NCBI GenBank assembly: GCA_019359035.1
Contig: JAHHIC010000074.1
Location: 124,001-188,000, forward strand
Direction of reading: 5' to 3'
DNA length: 64,000 bases
Origin: Scytonematopsis contorta HA4267-MV1
GTDB lineage: Bacteria > Cyanobacteriota > Cyanobacteriia > Cyanobacteriales > Nostocaceae
Shown: positions 54,501 to 64,000 of the stretch, one piece after another
Numbering within the stretch: position 1 is the first letter of the stretch
How the letters are laid out: each line of letters begins with the position of its first letter
Translations under genes and position numbers: made by a program
Notes under the pieces: model-generated
The model's input: only the letters and a program-made list of their open reading frames with translations
Databases searched by the model: none
Told to the model about the DNA's origin: nothing

Positions 54501-55590
54501 ATCCCCATAATTTTTGATTCGCATATACAGGGATAACTACATAAGCCTTAACTTGGAATTGTTCTAAAATTTCAATGTGACAAGGAGAATAATTCATCTC
54601 GTAAATGTCACGAACTACAGAGGTTTCATTATAACGATAACGTCCTCCTTGAGTTTCTTGTAGGTGAGTATCTTCCCAAACGGTTTGAATCCCTTGTCCA
54701 ACAAGTTTTGTCCATTCGTTACTTACTGATTCTGCAACAAACTCACCGCTCCAATCGGAGTTAAAGCGATAAACAGCAATTCGGTCACATTGAATTAACT
54801 GTCTTACCTCTTGGGTAGTCGTTTGGAAAATTTTATCTAGGCTTGATGCTCGTTGAATTTTGTCGATAACTTTAGTTACCGATTGATACTCTTGCGTTTG
54901 TTTTTTAAGTTTTACTTCAAATTCAAAAGCTTGTAGCTTATGAGCAATTTCACAAGTAATTTGAGAAAGCAAGTTAATTTCTATTTCTTGCCATTGACGA
55001 GTGTGATAACAATTATGAGCTACTAATAATCCCCAAACTTCATCACCCAATAAAATTGGTATAGTTAAACTAGCTTTGATTTGAAATTTTTCTAGTAATT
55101 GCCGTTGATAAGGAGTTATTTCTGCTTTATTGATGTCATGAAAAGAGACAGGTTCGGAATAATATTTGTTAATGGGCTGACCATACAAAATTGCAGGTAA
55201 GTTTTCACCTAGGGCAGGAGTCCAATCTGGCGTTCTAGATTCCGCGATAACAACACCATAATCAGGAGAATTAAATCTATAAATTAAAACTCGGTCACAA
55301 TTAATTTTCTCTCTAATTTTCCTAGTTGTTACTTGCAATAAAGTATCAAAATCAACGGTTTGACGCATTTGACCTGCGATATCCTGAAAAGTTTCTCGCC
55401 AAGCCTTGAATTGTTTTTCAATAATATTTAAATCGGGAATATTATCGCTAGTGTCAATAGGTATATTAACAGGGCTATATGAACTCACTGATGAACTACT
55501 ATTACTATTGTCAGGTTGTTTAATTTCAGTCTTTGCAGTTTCTGAAATATGAATGCCATTCTCTTTATTCTCTTGGTATAAACCACTCAT
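51523..55590 (-). CDS. Soluble multi-GAF photosensory chemoreceptor (MCP)
   Basis: A 1355-residue receptor without membrane spans. By my count five GAF domains lie near 75-220, 245-400, 430-610, 635-815 and 845-1000, then a HAMP-like segment (about 1030-1085) and an MCP signalling domain with the hairpin [20 protein letters not shown] at 1197-1216. Cyanobacteriochrome-type bilin cysteines are Cys337 (PCHIEIL), Cys547 (PCYTELL) and Cys757 (DCYIEVL); GAF1 and GAF5 have Tyr and Ala there. GAF3 and GAF4 hold extra insertions with Cys503 and Cys706. This is the architecture of PtxD, PixJ and HmpD relatives controlling phototaxis. Start is ATG 55590 with AGAGG upstream; a further 12 residues are possible. 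Confidence 0.9.
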   Translation of the reverse strand: MSGLYQENKENGIHISETAKTEIKQPDNSNSSSSVSSYSPVNIPIDTSDNIPDLNIIEKQFKAWRETFQDIAGQMRQTVDFDTLLQVTTRKIREKINCDRVLIYRFNSPDYGVVIAESRTPDWTPALGENLPAILYGQPINKYYSEPVSFHDINKAEITPYQRQLLEKFQIKASLTIPILLGDEVWGLLVAHNCYHTRQWQEIEINLLSQITCEIAHKLQAFEFEVKLKKQTQEYQSVTKVIDKIQRASSLDKIFQTTTQEVRQLIQCDRIAVYRFNSDWSGEFVAESVSNEWTKLVGQGIQTVWEDTHLQETQGGRYRYNETSVVRDIYEMNYSPCHIEILEQFQVKAYVVIPVYANQKLWGLLAAYQNSATRNWQEWEVKLLKQFATSFGVAVAQVESIQQSEQQSQKLARTAERQQNLIALTRKIGEALIDKAPDSSQFEIILQTTVAEVRRLLQADRTVVYRFNPDWSGDFIAESMAKGCIPFKEKQIDQELLKENGHCDNIRSLTSIYKEKDSYLQDSKGGRYQNKSAFVVNDVEKAGFPPCYTELLEQFEAKAYLTVPIYKENQLWGLLASYQHSGTRQWEEVEISAMIQIAVLLGVAIQQTDSLEKLQQQSQQVAKSAERDRALAKVIEKIRQSLDIDNIFNTTTREVRSLLVADRVAVYRFNQDWGGAFVSESVAPGWLTLIDRQYQVPRLQESVSVCYSMRNLIQSSQVTQGKTEIIDTYLQSTLGGELRNKKTYVRNDIYKAEFSDCYIEVLEQYQCKAYAIVPIFQGQKLWGMLAAYQNSSSREWEEAEVNLLAKIGDQLGVALQQAEYLQQLQAKSQQLQQAAQQKQLVSKIVERIRESTDLETVFNSTAREVRRALNTDRVGVYRFCAETGNFEEGEFVAEDVLPGFISVAKGKIKEFYFNNQQVSDYREGKVHAITDIYSAGLSEAYIEILAKLQIRANLIVPLIKGSDLWGLLCIHQCNAPREWQEQEISLVNQISDQFGVALQQAEYLQKLQEQSTQVAEAASREKAAKEYLQKAAIQLLAAVRPALNGDLTVRAPITEDELGTIADAYNNTLQALRQIVIQVQQAAQQVAQTSANSEVGLSGLTNLAQQQSEEINEALGEIQQVVDSTQAVVANTEMVQKAVEQANETVEFGDIAMNRTVEAIQAIRETVAQTGKKIKRLSESSQKISKVVNLISNFATQTNVLALNAAIEATRAGEYGKGFAVVADEVRSLSRQSAAATIEIEKLVQEIQEETGDVAVAMETGIQQVIEGTNLVNETRQNLNAIVAATAEISKLLQQITEANQAQMLQSISVTASMKDVASLASNTSSEAKNIAIVFQQLSGMAQELLASASKFKVN

Positions 55591-55663
55591 AAAACGCACC
55601 TCTGGGAAGTCTTGACTCCAAATCATTGTTAATTAAGGAAGATAGTTAAACAATTCGCAATAT

Positions 55664-55707
55664 GCCGAAGCGGCACGCTGCGCGAACGCAATTCGCAATT
55701 CGCAATT
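55664..55707. repeat. Palindromic GCCGAAGCGGC element with TTCGCAA units
   Basis: ATGCCGAAGCGGCACGCTGC and GCGAACGC resemble a common cyanobacterial dispersed repeat (compare 7418-7437); three ATTCGCA units follow. Confidence 0.8.
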
Positions 55708-55787
55708 ATTAATTACATTTTGTAATGGGCTTTAAATCCTTTTTTTGCTAGAAGATTAAAAATGAAATAGGAAAGATGTAAGAAATT

Positions 55788-56261
55788 TTAATTATGAATT
55801 CCCCACATAGGAGCATGAACAATTGCTGTAGCATCTAAGCCTATAATCATTTGTTCAAAATCGTCAATAAAGTACCCTTTGATAAAAGGTAAAACTTCTG
55901 AAGAAAATAGTTGACTTTCTGGCGTTTTTAACTGCTGATAATTCAACCATTCAATATCCATAAGTTGCCTGACTAATAGCCCTAAATATTTACCTTCACT
56001 TTGCACTACAACAGCCATCATTTTAGGGCTTAAATTACTTGCTTGCGACAGTGGTGCATAACCTAACATTTCTTCTAAATCAACTAGCCATAGCATTTCA
56101 CCACGCCAATTATAAATACCTAAAGCACTACTGGGCATTTGAGGAACACTGCATATTTCTGCTAATGATATATGTAGAACTTCTGCAACTTGCTGTAATT
56201 CAATTACAGCTTTATCATTTGCTCCTAAATTAAAACTTAAAAATTTTTGCTCCCGCTCCAA
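55788..56261 (-). CDS. CheW-like adaptor protein
   Basis: A 157-residue CheW-domain protein (VAEVLHISLAEICSVPQMPS, LGIYNWRGEMLWLVDLEEML, VVVQSEGKYLGLLVRQL). CheW links receptors to the CheA kinase. The TTG start at 56261 has AAAGGG about ten bases upstream; the first in-frame ATG comes far too late. It lies between the CheY and receptor genes of the operon. Confidence 0.9.
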   Translation of the reverse strand: MEREQKFLSFNLGANDKAVIELQQVAEVLHISLAEICSVPQMPSSALGIYNWRGEMLWLVDLEEMLGYAPLSQASNLSPKMMAVVVQSEGKYLGLLVRQLMDIEWLNYQQLKTPESQLFSSEVLPFIKGYFIDDFEQMIIGLDATAIVHAPMWGIHN

Positions 56262-56295
56262 AGTAAATTACCCTTTATTATTAGTAACTATTTAA

Positions 56296-56658
56296 TTACT
56301 TAATTATTTGCTTTAATGCTGTTTTTAGTTTTTTTTCGTCTACAGGCTTAGAAATATAAGCATCTGCACCCAGCATCGCACCCCACATTTTATCTACATC
56401 AGTATCTTTTGTAGAACAAAACACTACGGGTATTGCACTAGTAATCGGGTTTTCTTTCAATTCACGACACATTTCAAAACCACTTTTGTCTGGCAAAATG
56501 ACATCCAAAAATATTACATCTGGTTTACTTTTGCTAATTTTTTCTTGCGCTTCTTTACAACTTTCGGCACTAATTACAGAATATCCAGCTTGTTGTAAAT
56601 AACGGCTAATAATTTCCCTATCTGTTGTGCCATCTTCCACAACCAAAACAATATTCAT
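56296..56658 (-). CDS. CheY-like response regulator
   Basis: A 120-residue single receiver domain: acidic pocket VVEDGTTD near residue 9, phosphorylated Asp52 (VIFLDVILP), Ser/Thr position STKD and Lys104 (SKPV). It has no output domain and should act by protein contact, for example on type IV pilus motors. 34 bases upstream of cheW on the same strand. Equivalent to PixH, HmpB or TaxY. Confidence 0.93.
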   Translation of the reverse strand: MNIVLVVEDGTTDREIISRYLQQAGYSVISAESCKEAQEKISKSKPDVIFLDVILPDKSGFEMCRELKENPITSAIPVVFCSTKDTDVDKMWGAMLGADAYISKPVDEKKLKTALKQIIK

Positions 56659-57026
56659 GGCAATTACCTTTTAAATTTAATTGATTCAAAAAGTTTATCT
56701 TCATTGAATGTTCATTAATTAGACCAAAGGCGATACATTTCGGTTAAGCCTAAAAAGTAAAGGATACAAATATACTTAACCGAGCAATATCGCAGCCGAA
56801 GAAAGCTTTTGCCCTGCTCTAATTTTTATGCATTATCTATAGAATCGGTTCAGTAAAACTACTCATACTTTCAAGCGGTTAGTCAAAAATACTGAGTGTC
56901 AAATACTGAGTGTAAAATGATGTGTCCCAAATTTTATCAACAAAACTGGTCGCACCAATTTCTATGCATTAAGAAAATTTTGTGATTGCTTAGATTATGG
57001 TTATTTAATTGATGAATGTACTGAAT
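56659..57026. other. Spacer between PatA-like and CheY-like genes
   Basis: 368 AT-rich bases inside the motility operon. A tandem TACTGAGTGT pair lies at 56889-56912, and a perfect 9-bp inverted pair is not obvious. A second promoter could lie here; no gene seen. Confidence 0.45.
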
Positions 57027-58232
57027 TTATGAAGATTCATTACAAGCTTGTAAATTTGAAGCAGCCTTGTTAGGGGGAGAAGCTTGTAAATACTTACGTA
57101 CTACCATCATCACCTTTTCAGCTGTTACAGGTTTGGTTACATAATCGTTAGAACCTACGACTTTTGCCCGAACTCTATCAAAAAGACCATCGCTACCAGT
57201 TAGGATAATCACTGGGGTATTAGCAAATACCGAAATTCTTCGTAGTTGGGCACAGATTTCATAACCACTAGCAACAGGCATTACTAAATCTAAGAAAATG
57301 AGGTCTGGTTTATGCTCTAAAAGAACTGGTAAAGCTTGGACAGCATCTTGGATTTTGATAAATCTAATGCCATGAGCAGCAAAAATTTGCTCCAGCATCT
57401 GGCCAACCTGAGGGCTATCATCCACACAAGCTATTAGGGGACTGTTTGACCCTTTCGCTTCTGGTGGATTTTGTTTCTTTTGAATGTCAATAATTCTTAA
57501 AGGTAAGTCTGGTACTTCTACCAATTCGATAATGCCTTTAAGAATATAAGGAAGCAATGAGCGAGCCACTGGTAGTACATTCTGTTTCATTTTGACGGCT
57601 AAATCTCTAAGCGTGTATTTGCCGTTGATTAAAGTTACAAAATTTTTGTAAACAGCAGGGCTTACCATTTGTTGAAGTTGCTCAGGCTTTCTCAAAACAG
57701 GTGCAAAATCAGGAGAATAATTAGTTAGACCCGTACTTACCCAATTTTTCCAACCTTCTTGCATTAGCTTTAAAGAAATGTCAGCCCTGGTGAAGCTCAT
57801 TGGTGCATCTAAAGCATTATCTTGAATGCGTTCAAACGTAACAGAATTTACACTTATGTGCTGAGCTAAATCAAACAACAACTCCGCTATTGTGTTCTCC
57901 ACAATAGTATGTACTTGTTCGCGTTTAATTTTCTGCCTTTCATGTAAAATTTCTAGCAGTCGATAATCCCAATAATCTATTTTTATGTCTTGATGACGCA
58001 GCTGAATTCTATCAACCTCTATTTCTGGACAATGAAGAGCCATCAGTCTGCGCCAACGGCGGAATGGATGGTTCCCACCAGTTGCCCAAACAATTCTTCC
58101 TAGTCGGTAGTAAAAACTCCATTTATTTCCTTTCAAAGTTTTGACATCTAACTTTCCACTGTACTGGAGTTTTATACAAGCTTGAAACTCCTCTAGTAGT
58201 TGGTTAGACACCATCAATTCGGGATGGATCAT
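57027..58232 (-). CDS. PatA-type response regulator (PATAN domain plus receiver)
   Basis: A 401-residue protein with an N-terminal PATAN/DUF4388 domain (about 10-230: LQYSGKLDVKTLKGNKWSFY, YRLGRIVWATGGNHPFRRW) and a C-terminal receiver (about 265-385) with Asp315 (IFLDLVMPV) and Lys near TKPV. PatA-type regulators include PatA (heterocyst pattern), PixG and HmpA/PtxA at the head of motility operons; the position before cheY, cheW, mcp and cheA indicates the motility type. They interact with the type IV pilus machinery. Confidence 0.92.
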   Translation of the reverse strand: MIHPELMVSNQLLEEFQACIKLQYSGKLDVKTLKGNKWSFYYRLGRIVWATGGNHPFRRWRRLMALHCPEIEVDRIQLRHQDIKIDYWDYRLLEILHERQKIKREQVHTIVENTIAELLFDLAQHISVNSVTFERIQDNALDAPMSFTRADISLKLMQEGWKNWVSTGLTNYSPDFAPVLRKPEQLQQMVSPAVYKNFVTLINGKYTLRDLAVKMKQNVLPVARSLLPYILKGIIELVEVPDLPLRIIDIQKKQNPPEAKGSNSPLIACVDDSPQVGQMLEQIFAAHGIRFIKIQDAVQALPVLLEHKPDLIFLDLVMPVASGYEICAQLRRISVFANTPVIILTGSDGLFDRVRAKVVGSNDYVTKPVTAEKVMMVVRKYLQASPPNKAASNLQACNESS

Positions 58233-58881
58233 TGTCGGTTCCTTCCATCAAATATCGCTCTTTACGCACGCCAAACTAATTAGATAGCTATTTAGAGTAC
58301 ACCTTGATTTGGTAAATTTTAACTCCTTCAATTTAAGGATTTATATGAAATCCCAAGTCAAAAGTTTTTTATTTTAATCCGGATAAATGTCATTCAATTT
58401 GTATATTCTTTTATCTAAACCTCCTACAAGATGACAAAAATTTTAACGCACCCCCTATTCACATACAATGTTAGACACCAGGTTTGGGAAATCAAATCCG
58501 TGTAAATTCTGATTTTCCTTCCGTCGTGGATTTGTGATTCCCTGATTTTTCGTTACTTTTTGTAAATTGCTTTAAATAATTTTATACATTCGCACTCACA
58601 GAGCGTGAAGTTTTAGCTCCTCATTAAGTAAACTATGCATAAAGTAATAATTTTAGCAATTAATATATTTTAATTGTAGAATATTTTTTTGTCACCCTAT
58701 TAATTGATGTTTATACAAATATTATATAAAGAATCTGTTGGTTATTTTTGTATACATTGGTAAGGGGGCAAGATTTTATGCAGGAGGCGGGCAAGATTTT
58801 ATGCAAGGGGCGCAAGGGGCGGGCAAGATGCCCGCACCACAATGTATGTTTATTTATTTAATGCTTAAGGAGAAGGGGTTG
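58233..58881. other. Intergenic region upstream of the motility operon
   Basis: 649 bases. The part near 58250 must hold the operon promoter. Near murQ there are repeats of GGCGGGCAAGATTTTATGCA (58765-58810) and a GCGGGCA/TGCCCGC hairpin (58819-58835). No gene is seen; the +strand frame across the repeats looks like a chance one. Confidence 0.55.
58765..58842. repeat. GGGCAAGATTTTATGCA tandem repeat with hairpin
   Basis: Two close copies of GGGCAAGATTTTATGCA about 28 bases apart, then GGGGCGCAAGGGGCGGGCAAGA and a perfect 7-bp stem (GCGGGCA/TGCCCGC). A relative lies at 12381. Confidence 0.88.
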
Positions 58882-59799
58882 TTAACTTTTATTTGCGGCT
58901 TCGATTGCTTCTCTAAGTTGACTTTGGTGTTGCAACAGTAGTTGTTCCCCTTGCTCTTTTTCAACACCAGTCAGGTGCATCAATATGGCTAATTTTACCC
59001 ACTTACCGCTTTTTTCTAGCAAAGTGCTAGCAGCGTCACGACTTAAACCAGTAAGGTCTTGTAAAATTCGCAAAGCACGGTCTAGTAATTTACTATTGGT
59101 TACTGCTACATCTACCATTCGGTTGCCGTAAACTTTGCCTAAACGAACCATAACGCCAGTAGATAAAATATTTAAGGCTAATTTTGTTACAGTACCTGCT
59201 TTAAGACGAGTTGAACCTGCTAATATTTCTGGCCCGGTTAACAAGCGGATATCAACATCAACCTCAGCGCTTACTTGTTCTGCTGGTACACAAGCAATAA
59301 AAATAGTGGTTGCTCCTCGTGAGTTAGCAGCTTCTAAGGCTCCGTGAACATAAGGAGTTGTTCCACCTGCGGTAATACCAACTACCACATCTAATGCTGT
59401 TATTTCGCGTTGATGTATTTCCTCTACACCATCCTCCCTGCGGTCTTCTTTGTCTTCGGAACTTCGTAACAAAGCGCTCGCACCACCAGCAATAATCCCC
59501 TGTACCATTTCTGGTGGGGTACAAAAAGTCGGTGGACATTCCGCTGCGTCTAATACACCTAACCTACCAGAAGTCCCGGCTCCTACGTAAAATAGCCGTC
59601 CACCTTGGCGTAAAGACTTACTAGTACGCTCAATTGCTTCTGCTAGTTTATGCTTAGCTCCAGCCACTGCGGCAACAGCTTTTTGGTCTTCTGCATTAAA
59701 TAACTCGACTAATTCCAAAGAATTTAGTTGGTCTAAATTAAGACTATTAGGGTTGACCTGCTCGGTCAAAAGATGTCCCCTTTCTTGTAATCGTGTCAT
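58882..59799 (-). CDS. murQ: N-acetylmuramic acid 6-phosphate etherase
   Basis: MurQ cleaves the lactyl ether of MurNAc-6-phosphate to GlcNAc-6-phosphate in cell-wall recycling. The 305-residue SIS-domain protein has the signature GRLFYVGAGTSGRLGVLDAAECPPTF with the catalytic Glu, and TAGGTTPYVHGAL, LLTGPEILAGSTRLKAGTVTK later. Length is standard. Its start lies 86 bases after the SLH gene's stop on the same strand. No murP or anmK neighbour. Confidence 0.96.
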   Translation of the reverse strand: MTRLQERGHLLTEQVNPNSLNLDQLNSLELVELFNAEDQKAVAAVAGAKHKLAEAIERTSKSLRQGGRLFYVGAGTSGRLGVLDAAECPPTFCTPPEMVQGIIAGGASALLRSSEDKEDRREDGVEEIHQREITALDVVVGITAGGTTPYVHGALEAANSRGATTIFIACVPAEQVSAEVDVDIRLLTGPEILAGSTRLKAGTVTKLALNILSTGVMVRLGKVYGNRMVDVAVTNSKLLDRALRILQDLTGLSRDAASTLLEKSGKWVKLAILMHLTGVEKEQGEQLLLQHQSQLREAIEAANKS

Positions 59800-59884
59800 T
59801 TGTTACCAATAATTTATCAGTTGTCAATATTAAACCCACGTTCGCATAGCGTGCCTATAAAGCGTAAGTGGGTTTAATAAAGTA

Positions 59885-60967
59885 TTAATTAGTTTTTTTG
59901 GGAGTCGGAGTGTTTTGCCAGCGCACAATATTTTCAGATTTAACTGGCTTTAATCTTCCTAGACGTACCATACTTTGGTGAATCATTGCTGCGACTTCAG
60001 CACGAGTGGCTTCTTTGTTAGGTTCAAAAGTTTTGACATCTGGATAATTAACTACCATTCCATTAACGGTGGCGGTAGCGACTTTTTCTTTGGCATAATT
60101 AGGAATATCTTGGGCGTCTTTATAGACACTGAGAACTTTATCCACGTTCGCGGGTGGTTTCAAGTTCAATCCACTTATGAGCGAGACTAAAACTTGTACG
60201 CGAGGAATTTTTTGGTCTGGTTGAAAGGTTTTATCTGGATAACCCTTCAAAAATCCGCTACTGATAGATTTGTTAATTGCTGCATTTGCCCAAAAATTGG
60301 CTGGTATATCAGTAAATGCGAATTTGTTTTGACGAATTTGTTTGTCAAAAGCTGATTGCAATATAGCTGCAAATTGCGCTCTTGTTACAGGCTCGTTTGG
60401 TCGGTAAGTATAATCCTCAAAGCCTTTGATAATATTACGGGAAGAAAGAACATTTATAAAACTACGACCCCAAAAATCATCCCGTACATCCCTAAAAGCT
60501 ATTGGTGGGGGTATTGTTGGTAACTTCTCTGCTGGTTGCACAACAGGAAATTCTTCTTTAACAGGATTTGTGCTAATTTTTGGAGGTACTACTACTGGTT
60601 GCTGGGGTGTTAAGCCAACAAATTGTGACAAATCTAAATCCGGAACTACATTACCACCAATAGCTGGTGGAGCGGGAATTTGTTCAACTGACGGAGCCGG
60701 GGAAGTTTGAACCTTTGTATCCGGGGTTACTGGTACAACTGGAGAAATTGATATTGGATTTGGGCTAACAGAAACTCCCGGAGTAGTAGATATAGTTGGT
60801 GCAACAGGCGTCAAGCCAGTAAAATTAAATCCCGATTCCCGACGCGAGAATGACCAAAACAGAATCGCCCCGATTGTAGTAAAGGCAACAAAAATCCCAA
60901 TATAATCATCAAAATCTAGAGGTTTGCCGCGAGATGACTGGGAGTCAAAAGGAGGTCTATTTGTCAT
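59885..60967 (-). CDS. SLH-domain protein
   Basis: A 360-residue protein with an N-terminal membrane span (about 20-42), a Pro/Val/Thr-rich linker (residues 50-155) and three SLH repeats (about 155-215, 217-275 and 280-335; for instance YRPNEPVTRAQFAAIL and FQPDQKIPRVQVLVS). SLH domains bind cell-wall polymers. It lacks the porin barrel of SomA-type proteins, so it may tether the plasma membrane to the wall. Just downstream of hom, upstream of murQ; possibly cotranscribed. Confidence 0.9.
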   Translation of the reverse strand: MTNRPPFDSQSSRGKPLDFDDYIGIFVAFTTIGAILFWSFSRRESGFNFTGLTPVAPTISTTPGVSVSPNPISISPVVPVTPDTKVQTSPAPSVEQIPAPPAIGGNVVPDLDLSQFVGLTPQQPVVVPPKISTNPVKEEFPVVQPAEKLPTIPPPIAFRDVRDDFWGRSFINVLSSRNIIKGFEDYTYRPNEPVTRAQFAAILQSAFDKQIRQNKFAFTDIPANFWANAAINKSISSGFLKGYPDKTFQPDQKIPRVQVLVSLISGLNLKPPANVDKVLSVYKDAQDIPNYAKEKVATATVNGMVVNYPDVKTFEPNKEATRAEVAAMIHQSMVRLGRLKPVKSENIVRWQNTPTPKKTN

Positions 60968-61062
60968 CTTAGTTACCTTGCAAGCAGTAAAATTTGTGTC
61001 TTATCCAAATTAAGCCACAAATTTGCAGTTATTTATCATTTGTTACTCACGAATTGATGAAA

Positions 61063-62391
61063 TTACAAAACTCGCAACAAGCTAGGAATGCTGTCAATTG
61101 CATCGAATGTACGAATTTCGGCTAAAGCTTTTCTAACGTTACCTTCTGTAACATCGTGGGTGACTACGACTATTTCCGCAAGTTCTCCTTGGAAACCTTT
61201 TTGTACTATTGACTCTAAACTAACGCCGTATTTACCAAAGCAAGTCCCCAATTTACCTATTACCCCTGGTTGGTCTTTGGTAAGAAAACGTGCATAAAAT
61301 CGGGTTATTTGTTCTTCTATTGGGGATATTTGGCAGTAATCTTGATGAGCGCATGTCAATAGGGGATTTAGAGAAGTGGTAGATGCCTTTAATAGGGCAA
61401 CTAAATTTAAAATATCCGATGATACAGCACTAGCTGTGGCACCTGCTCCCGCTCCTGGCCCGAAAAACATTACCTGTCCTAAAGGCTCTCCTTCTACAAG
61501 AATTGCATTGAAAACACCGTTTATGCTTGCTAAGGGATGATTTACCGGGACTAAAGTTGGATGGACTCTGACTGATAGAGAAGGGGAGTAGGGAGTGGGG
61601 AGTGGAGAGTGGGAAAGAGGGGAAGATGAGGGGGTATTTCTTTTGGCTATTGCTAGTAATTTAATGACGAAGCCTAATTTTTCGGCATATGCAATATCTG
61701 TTTGACTGACTTGGCGAATACCTTCGCAGTATACTTCTTTAAGATTTATTCTTCCACCAAAGCTGATGGAGGCTAATATCGATATTTTATCGGCTGCGTC
61801 TAAACCTTCTACATCTGCTGTTGGGTCGGCTTCTGCATAACCCAATTGTTGAGCGTCTGCTAAAACATCCTCAAAACTGCTACCCTCGGTTTGCATACGT
61901 GTCAGGATATAGTTTGTTGTGCCATTGACTATTCCTGTTATGGTGTTGATACGGTTAACGCTTAATGACTGCTTTAAAGGTTGAACGACGGGAATACCCC
62001 CCCCTACCGCAGCTTCTAACATTACGTACACACCAGCTTTGTTGGCTGCACTGAAAATCTCATCTCCGTAGCGGGATATTAAGGCTTTGTTCGCTGTGAC
62101 TATATGTTTACCGTTTTCTATCGCTTTTAATATTAACTCCCGTGCTGGTTCTATACCCCCCATTACTTCTACTATAATATCTATCTCTGGATGGGTGACA
62201 ATACTTTCTATATCTGATGTTACTATTCCAAATGGTAACTCAACCTCACGAGATTTTTCTGGCGATCGCACTCCGACTTTGAGGATTTCGATTTCTTTGA
62301 GCATTGGGTGACGACCAGCGCTACTAAGTAATAACTGAACTGTACCAGTGCCAACTGTACCTAATCCTAAAATTCCAATTTTTACACCCAT
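61063..62391 (-). CDS. hom: Homoserine dehydrogenase
   Basis: Hom reduces aspartate semialdehyde to homoserine for threonine, methionine and isoleucine synthesis. The 442-residue protein has NAD(P)-binding GILGLGTVGTGTVQLL, catalytic-site VTANKALIS, substrate-binding GGGIPVVQPL and YAEADPTADVEGLDAADK, and a C-terminal ACT domain for feedback (RFLTKDQPGVIGKLGTCFG). A segment near residues 253-272 (NTPSSSPLSHSPLPTPYSP) does not belong to the family and is encoded by a heptamer array; the frame resumes with VRVHPTLVPVNHPLASINGV. It is about 20 residues longer than usual. Starts at ATG 62391. Confidence 0.95.
   Translation of the reverse strand: MGVKIGILGLGTVGTGTVQLLLSSAGRHPMLKEIEILKVGVRSPEKSREVELPFGIVTSDIESIVTHPEIDIIVEVMGGIEPARELILKAIENGKHIVTANKALISRYGDEIFSAANKAGVYVMLEAAVGGGIPVVQPLKQSLSVNRINTITGIVNGTTNYILTRMQTEGSSFEDVLADAQQLGYAEADPTADVEGLDAADKISILASISFGGRINLKEVYCEGIRQVSQTDIAYAEKLGFVIKLLAIAKRNTPSSSPLSHSPLPTPYSPSLSVRVHPTLVPVNHPLASINGVFNAILVEGEPLGQVMFFGPGAGAGATASAVSSDILNLVALLKASTTSLNPLLTCAHQDYCQISPIEEQITRFYARFLTKDQPGVIGKLGTCFGKYGVSLESIVQKGFQGELAEIVVVTHDVTEGNVRKALAEIRTFDAIDSIPSLLRVL
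61577..61625. repeat. GGGGAGT-type heptamer array inside hom
   Basis: About seven GGAGTGG/GGGAGTA units (61585-61618) translated on the minus strand as Ser-Pro-Leu-Pro-Thr-Pro-type repeats in the middle of the hom coding region. Confidence 0.93.
62262..62269. repeat. HIP1 octamer
   Basis: A perfect GCGATCGC palindrome within hom. Confidence 0.9.
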
Positions 62392-62483
62392 AGTAAATCT
62401 ATATTTTTGACGAGGATTTTTTCATAGTATTTTTAGGTCATTAAAGCACAAAAAAGAGACCTAACCCCTAACCCCAACACAAG

Positions 62484-62630
62484 AAACCCCACCCCCAACC
62501 CCCTCCCCCCTGGGGGGGAGGGACTACGAAAAATAGGCAGAGTAATGTCGATTTTGTATTTATGAAATACTTCTCATAAATAGTAGCCCCCTCCCCGTTT
62601 ACGGGGAGGGGGTTGGGGGTGGGGTTTATT
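62484..62630. terminator. Large inverted repeat between petH and hom
   Basis: AACCCCACCCCCAACCCCCT (from 62488) and AGGGGGTTGGGGGTGGGGTT (ending near 62627) are perfect inverse copies with about 80 bases between, and each arm has its own hairpin (CCTCCCCCCTGGGGGGGAGG at 62502-62521; CCCCTCCCCGTTTACGGGGA in the right arm). It probably ends petH transcription and is a common repeat type in cyanobacteria. Confidence 0.75.
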
Positions 62631-62686
62631 AAATGGGTTGTCAGAAGTTAATTAAATGACCAATTGACCAGTGACCAATGACCAAA

Positions 62687-63979
<1,293 letters not shown>

Positions 63980-64000
63980 TTAACCTTTTTGGAAAAATAA

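Noticed and set aside
58738-58941. Plus-strand frame of 67 codons near murQ
   Set aside because: It runs through tandem repeats and the antisense of murQ, and has no ribosome binding site or family match.

Overview
The window comes from the chromosome of a cyanobacterium, most likely a filamentous, heterocyst-forming type (Nostocales; Calothrix, Rivularia or Nostoc-like). The evidence is the oxygenic photosynthesis genes: petB and petD for cytochrome b6f, petH encoding ferredoxin-NADP reductase with a phycobilisome-linker domain, the D1-processing protease ctpA, and a CpcS/CpeS-type phycobilin lyase. A PatA-type regulator with a multi-GAF photosensory chemotaxis operon, several pentapeptide-repeat proteins and a very high load of 7-bp tandem repeats point the same way. 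The sequence is AT-rich and I saw only four perfect HIP1 octamers (GCGATCGC). The genus is inference.

Layout. 1-12.3 kb: end of a sugar-type ABC permease, a Uma2-family nuclease, a giant TamB-like protein, a fusion of a PlsY-like membrane domain to a PEP-synthase-like dikinase, a 46-residue membrane protein and an SGNH hydrolase. 12.6-21.2 kb: three pentapeptide-repeat proteins, a frameshifted Ntn-hydrolase, hemB, feoA and small exported or membrane proteins. 21.2-30 kb: a glycosyltransferase plus gmd, an RsbW-like ATPase, petB-petD divergent from ctpA, a degenerate metallo-beta-lactamase-fold protein and a site-2 protease. 30-39.4 kb: a coiled-coil protein, the bilin lyase with a HEAT-repeat protein, a GPH-type symporter, a solo TnpB, a phosphoribosyltransferase, SAM decarboxylase, an AEC transporter and an M15 peptidase. 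39.5-43.7 kb: two tandem PBP2 paralogues. 43.9-47.1 kb: potA-potD-potB for polyamine uptake, without a visible potC. 47.1-58.2 kb: a photosensory chemotaxis-like operon, in transcription order PatA-like regulator, CheY, CheW, five-GAF receptor, S23 gene, CheA hybrid. 58.9-64 kb: murQ, an SLH-domain protein, hom and petH.

How the genes work together. petBD, petH and ctpA serve linear electron transport and photosystem II maturation. The lyase and HEAT pair probably serve phycobilisome assembly or turnover. PBP2 x2, murQ and the M15 peptidase serve the cell wall. speD and potADB serve polyamine homeostasis. The che-like operon has the architecture of the hmp/ptx/pix/tax motility systems, with three of five GAF domains keeping a bilin-binding cysteine.

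The most unusual property of the window is repeat DNA that has entered genes. A family of perfect palindromes (arms GTAGAGACG / CGTCTCTAC with different cores) lies between genes and, three times, in frame inside tamB. Heptamer arrays (GTCAACA, GGGGAGT, ATTACCA, TTACCCA, TTCGCAA, TTCAAAA) sit at many gene ends and have been translated into the glycosyltransferase C-terminus and the middle of homoserine dehydrogenase.
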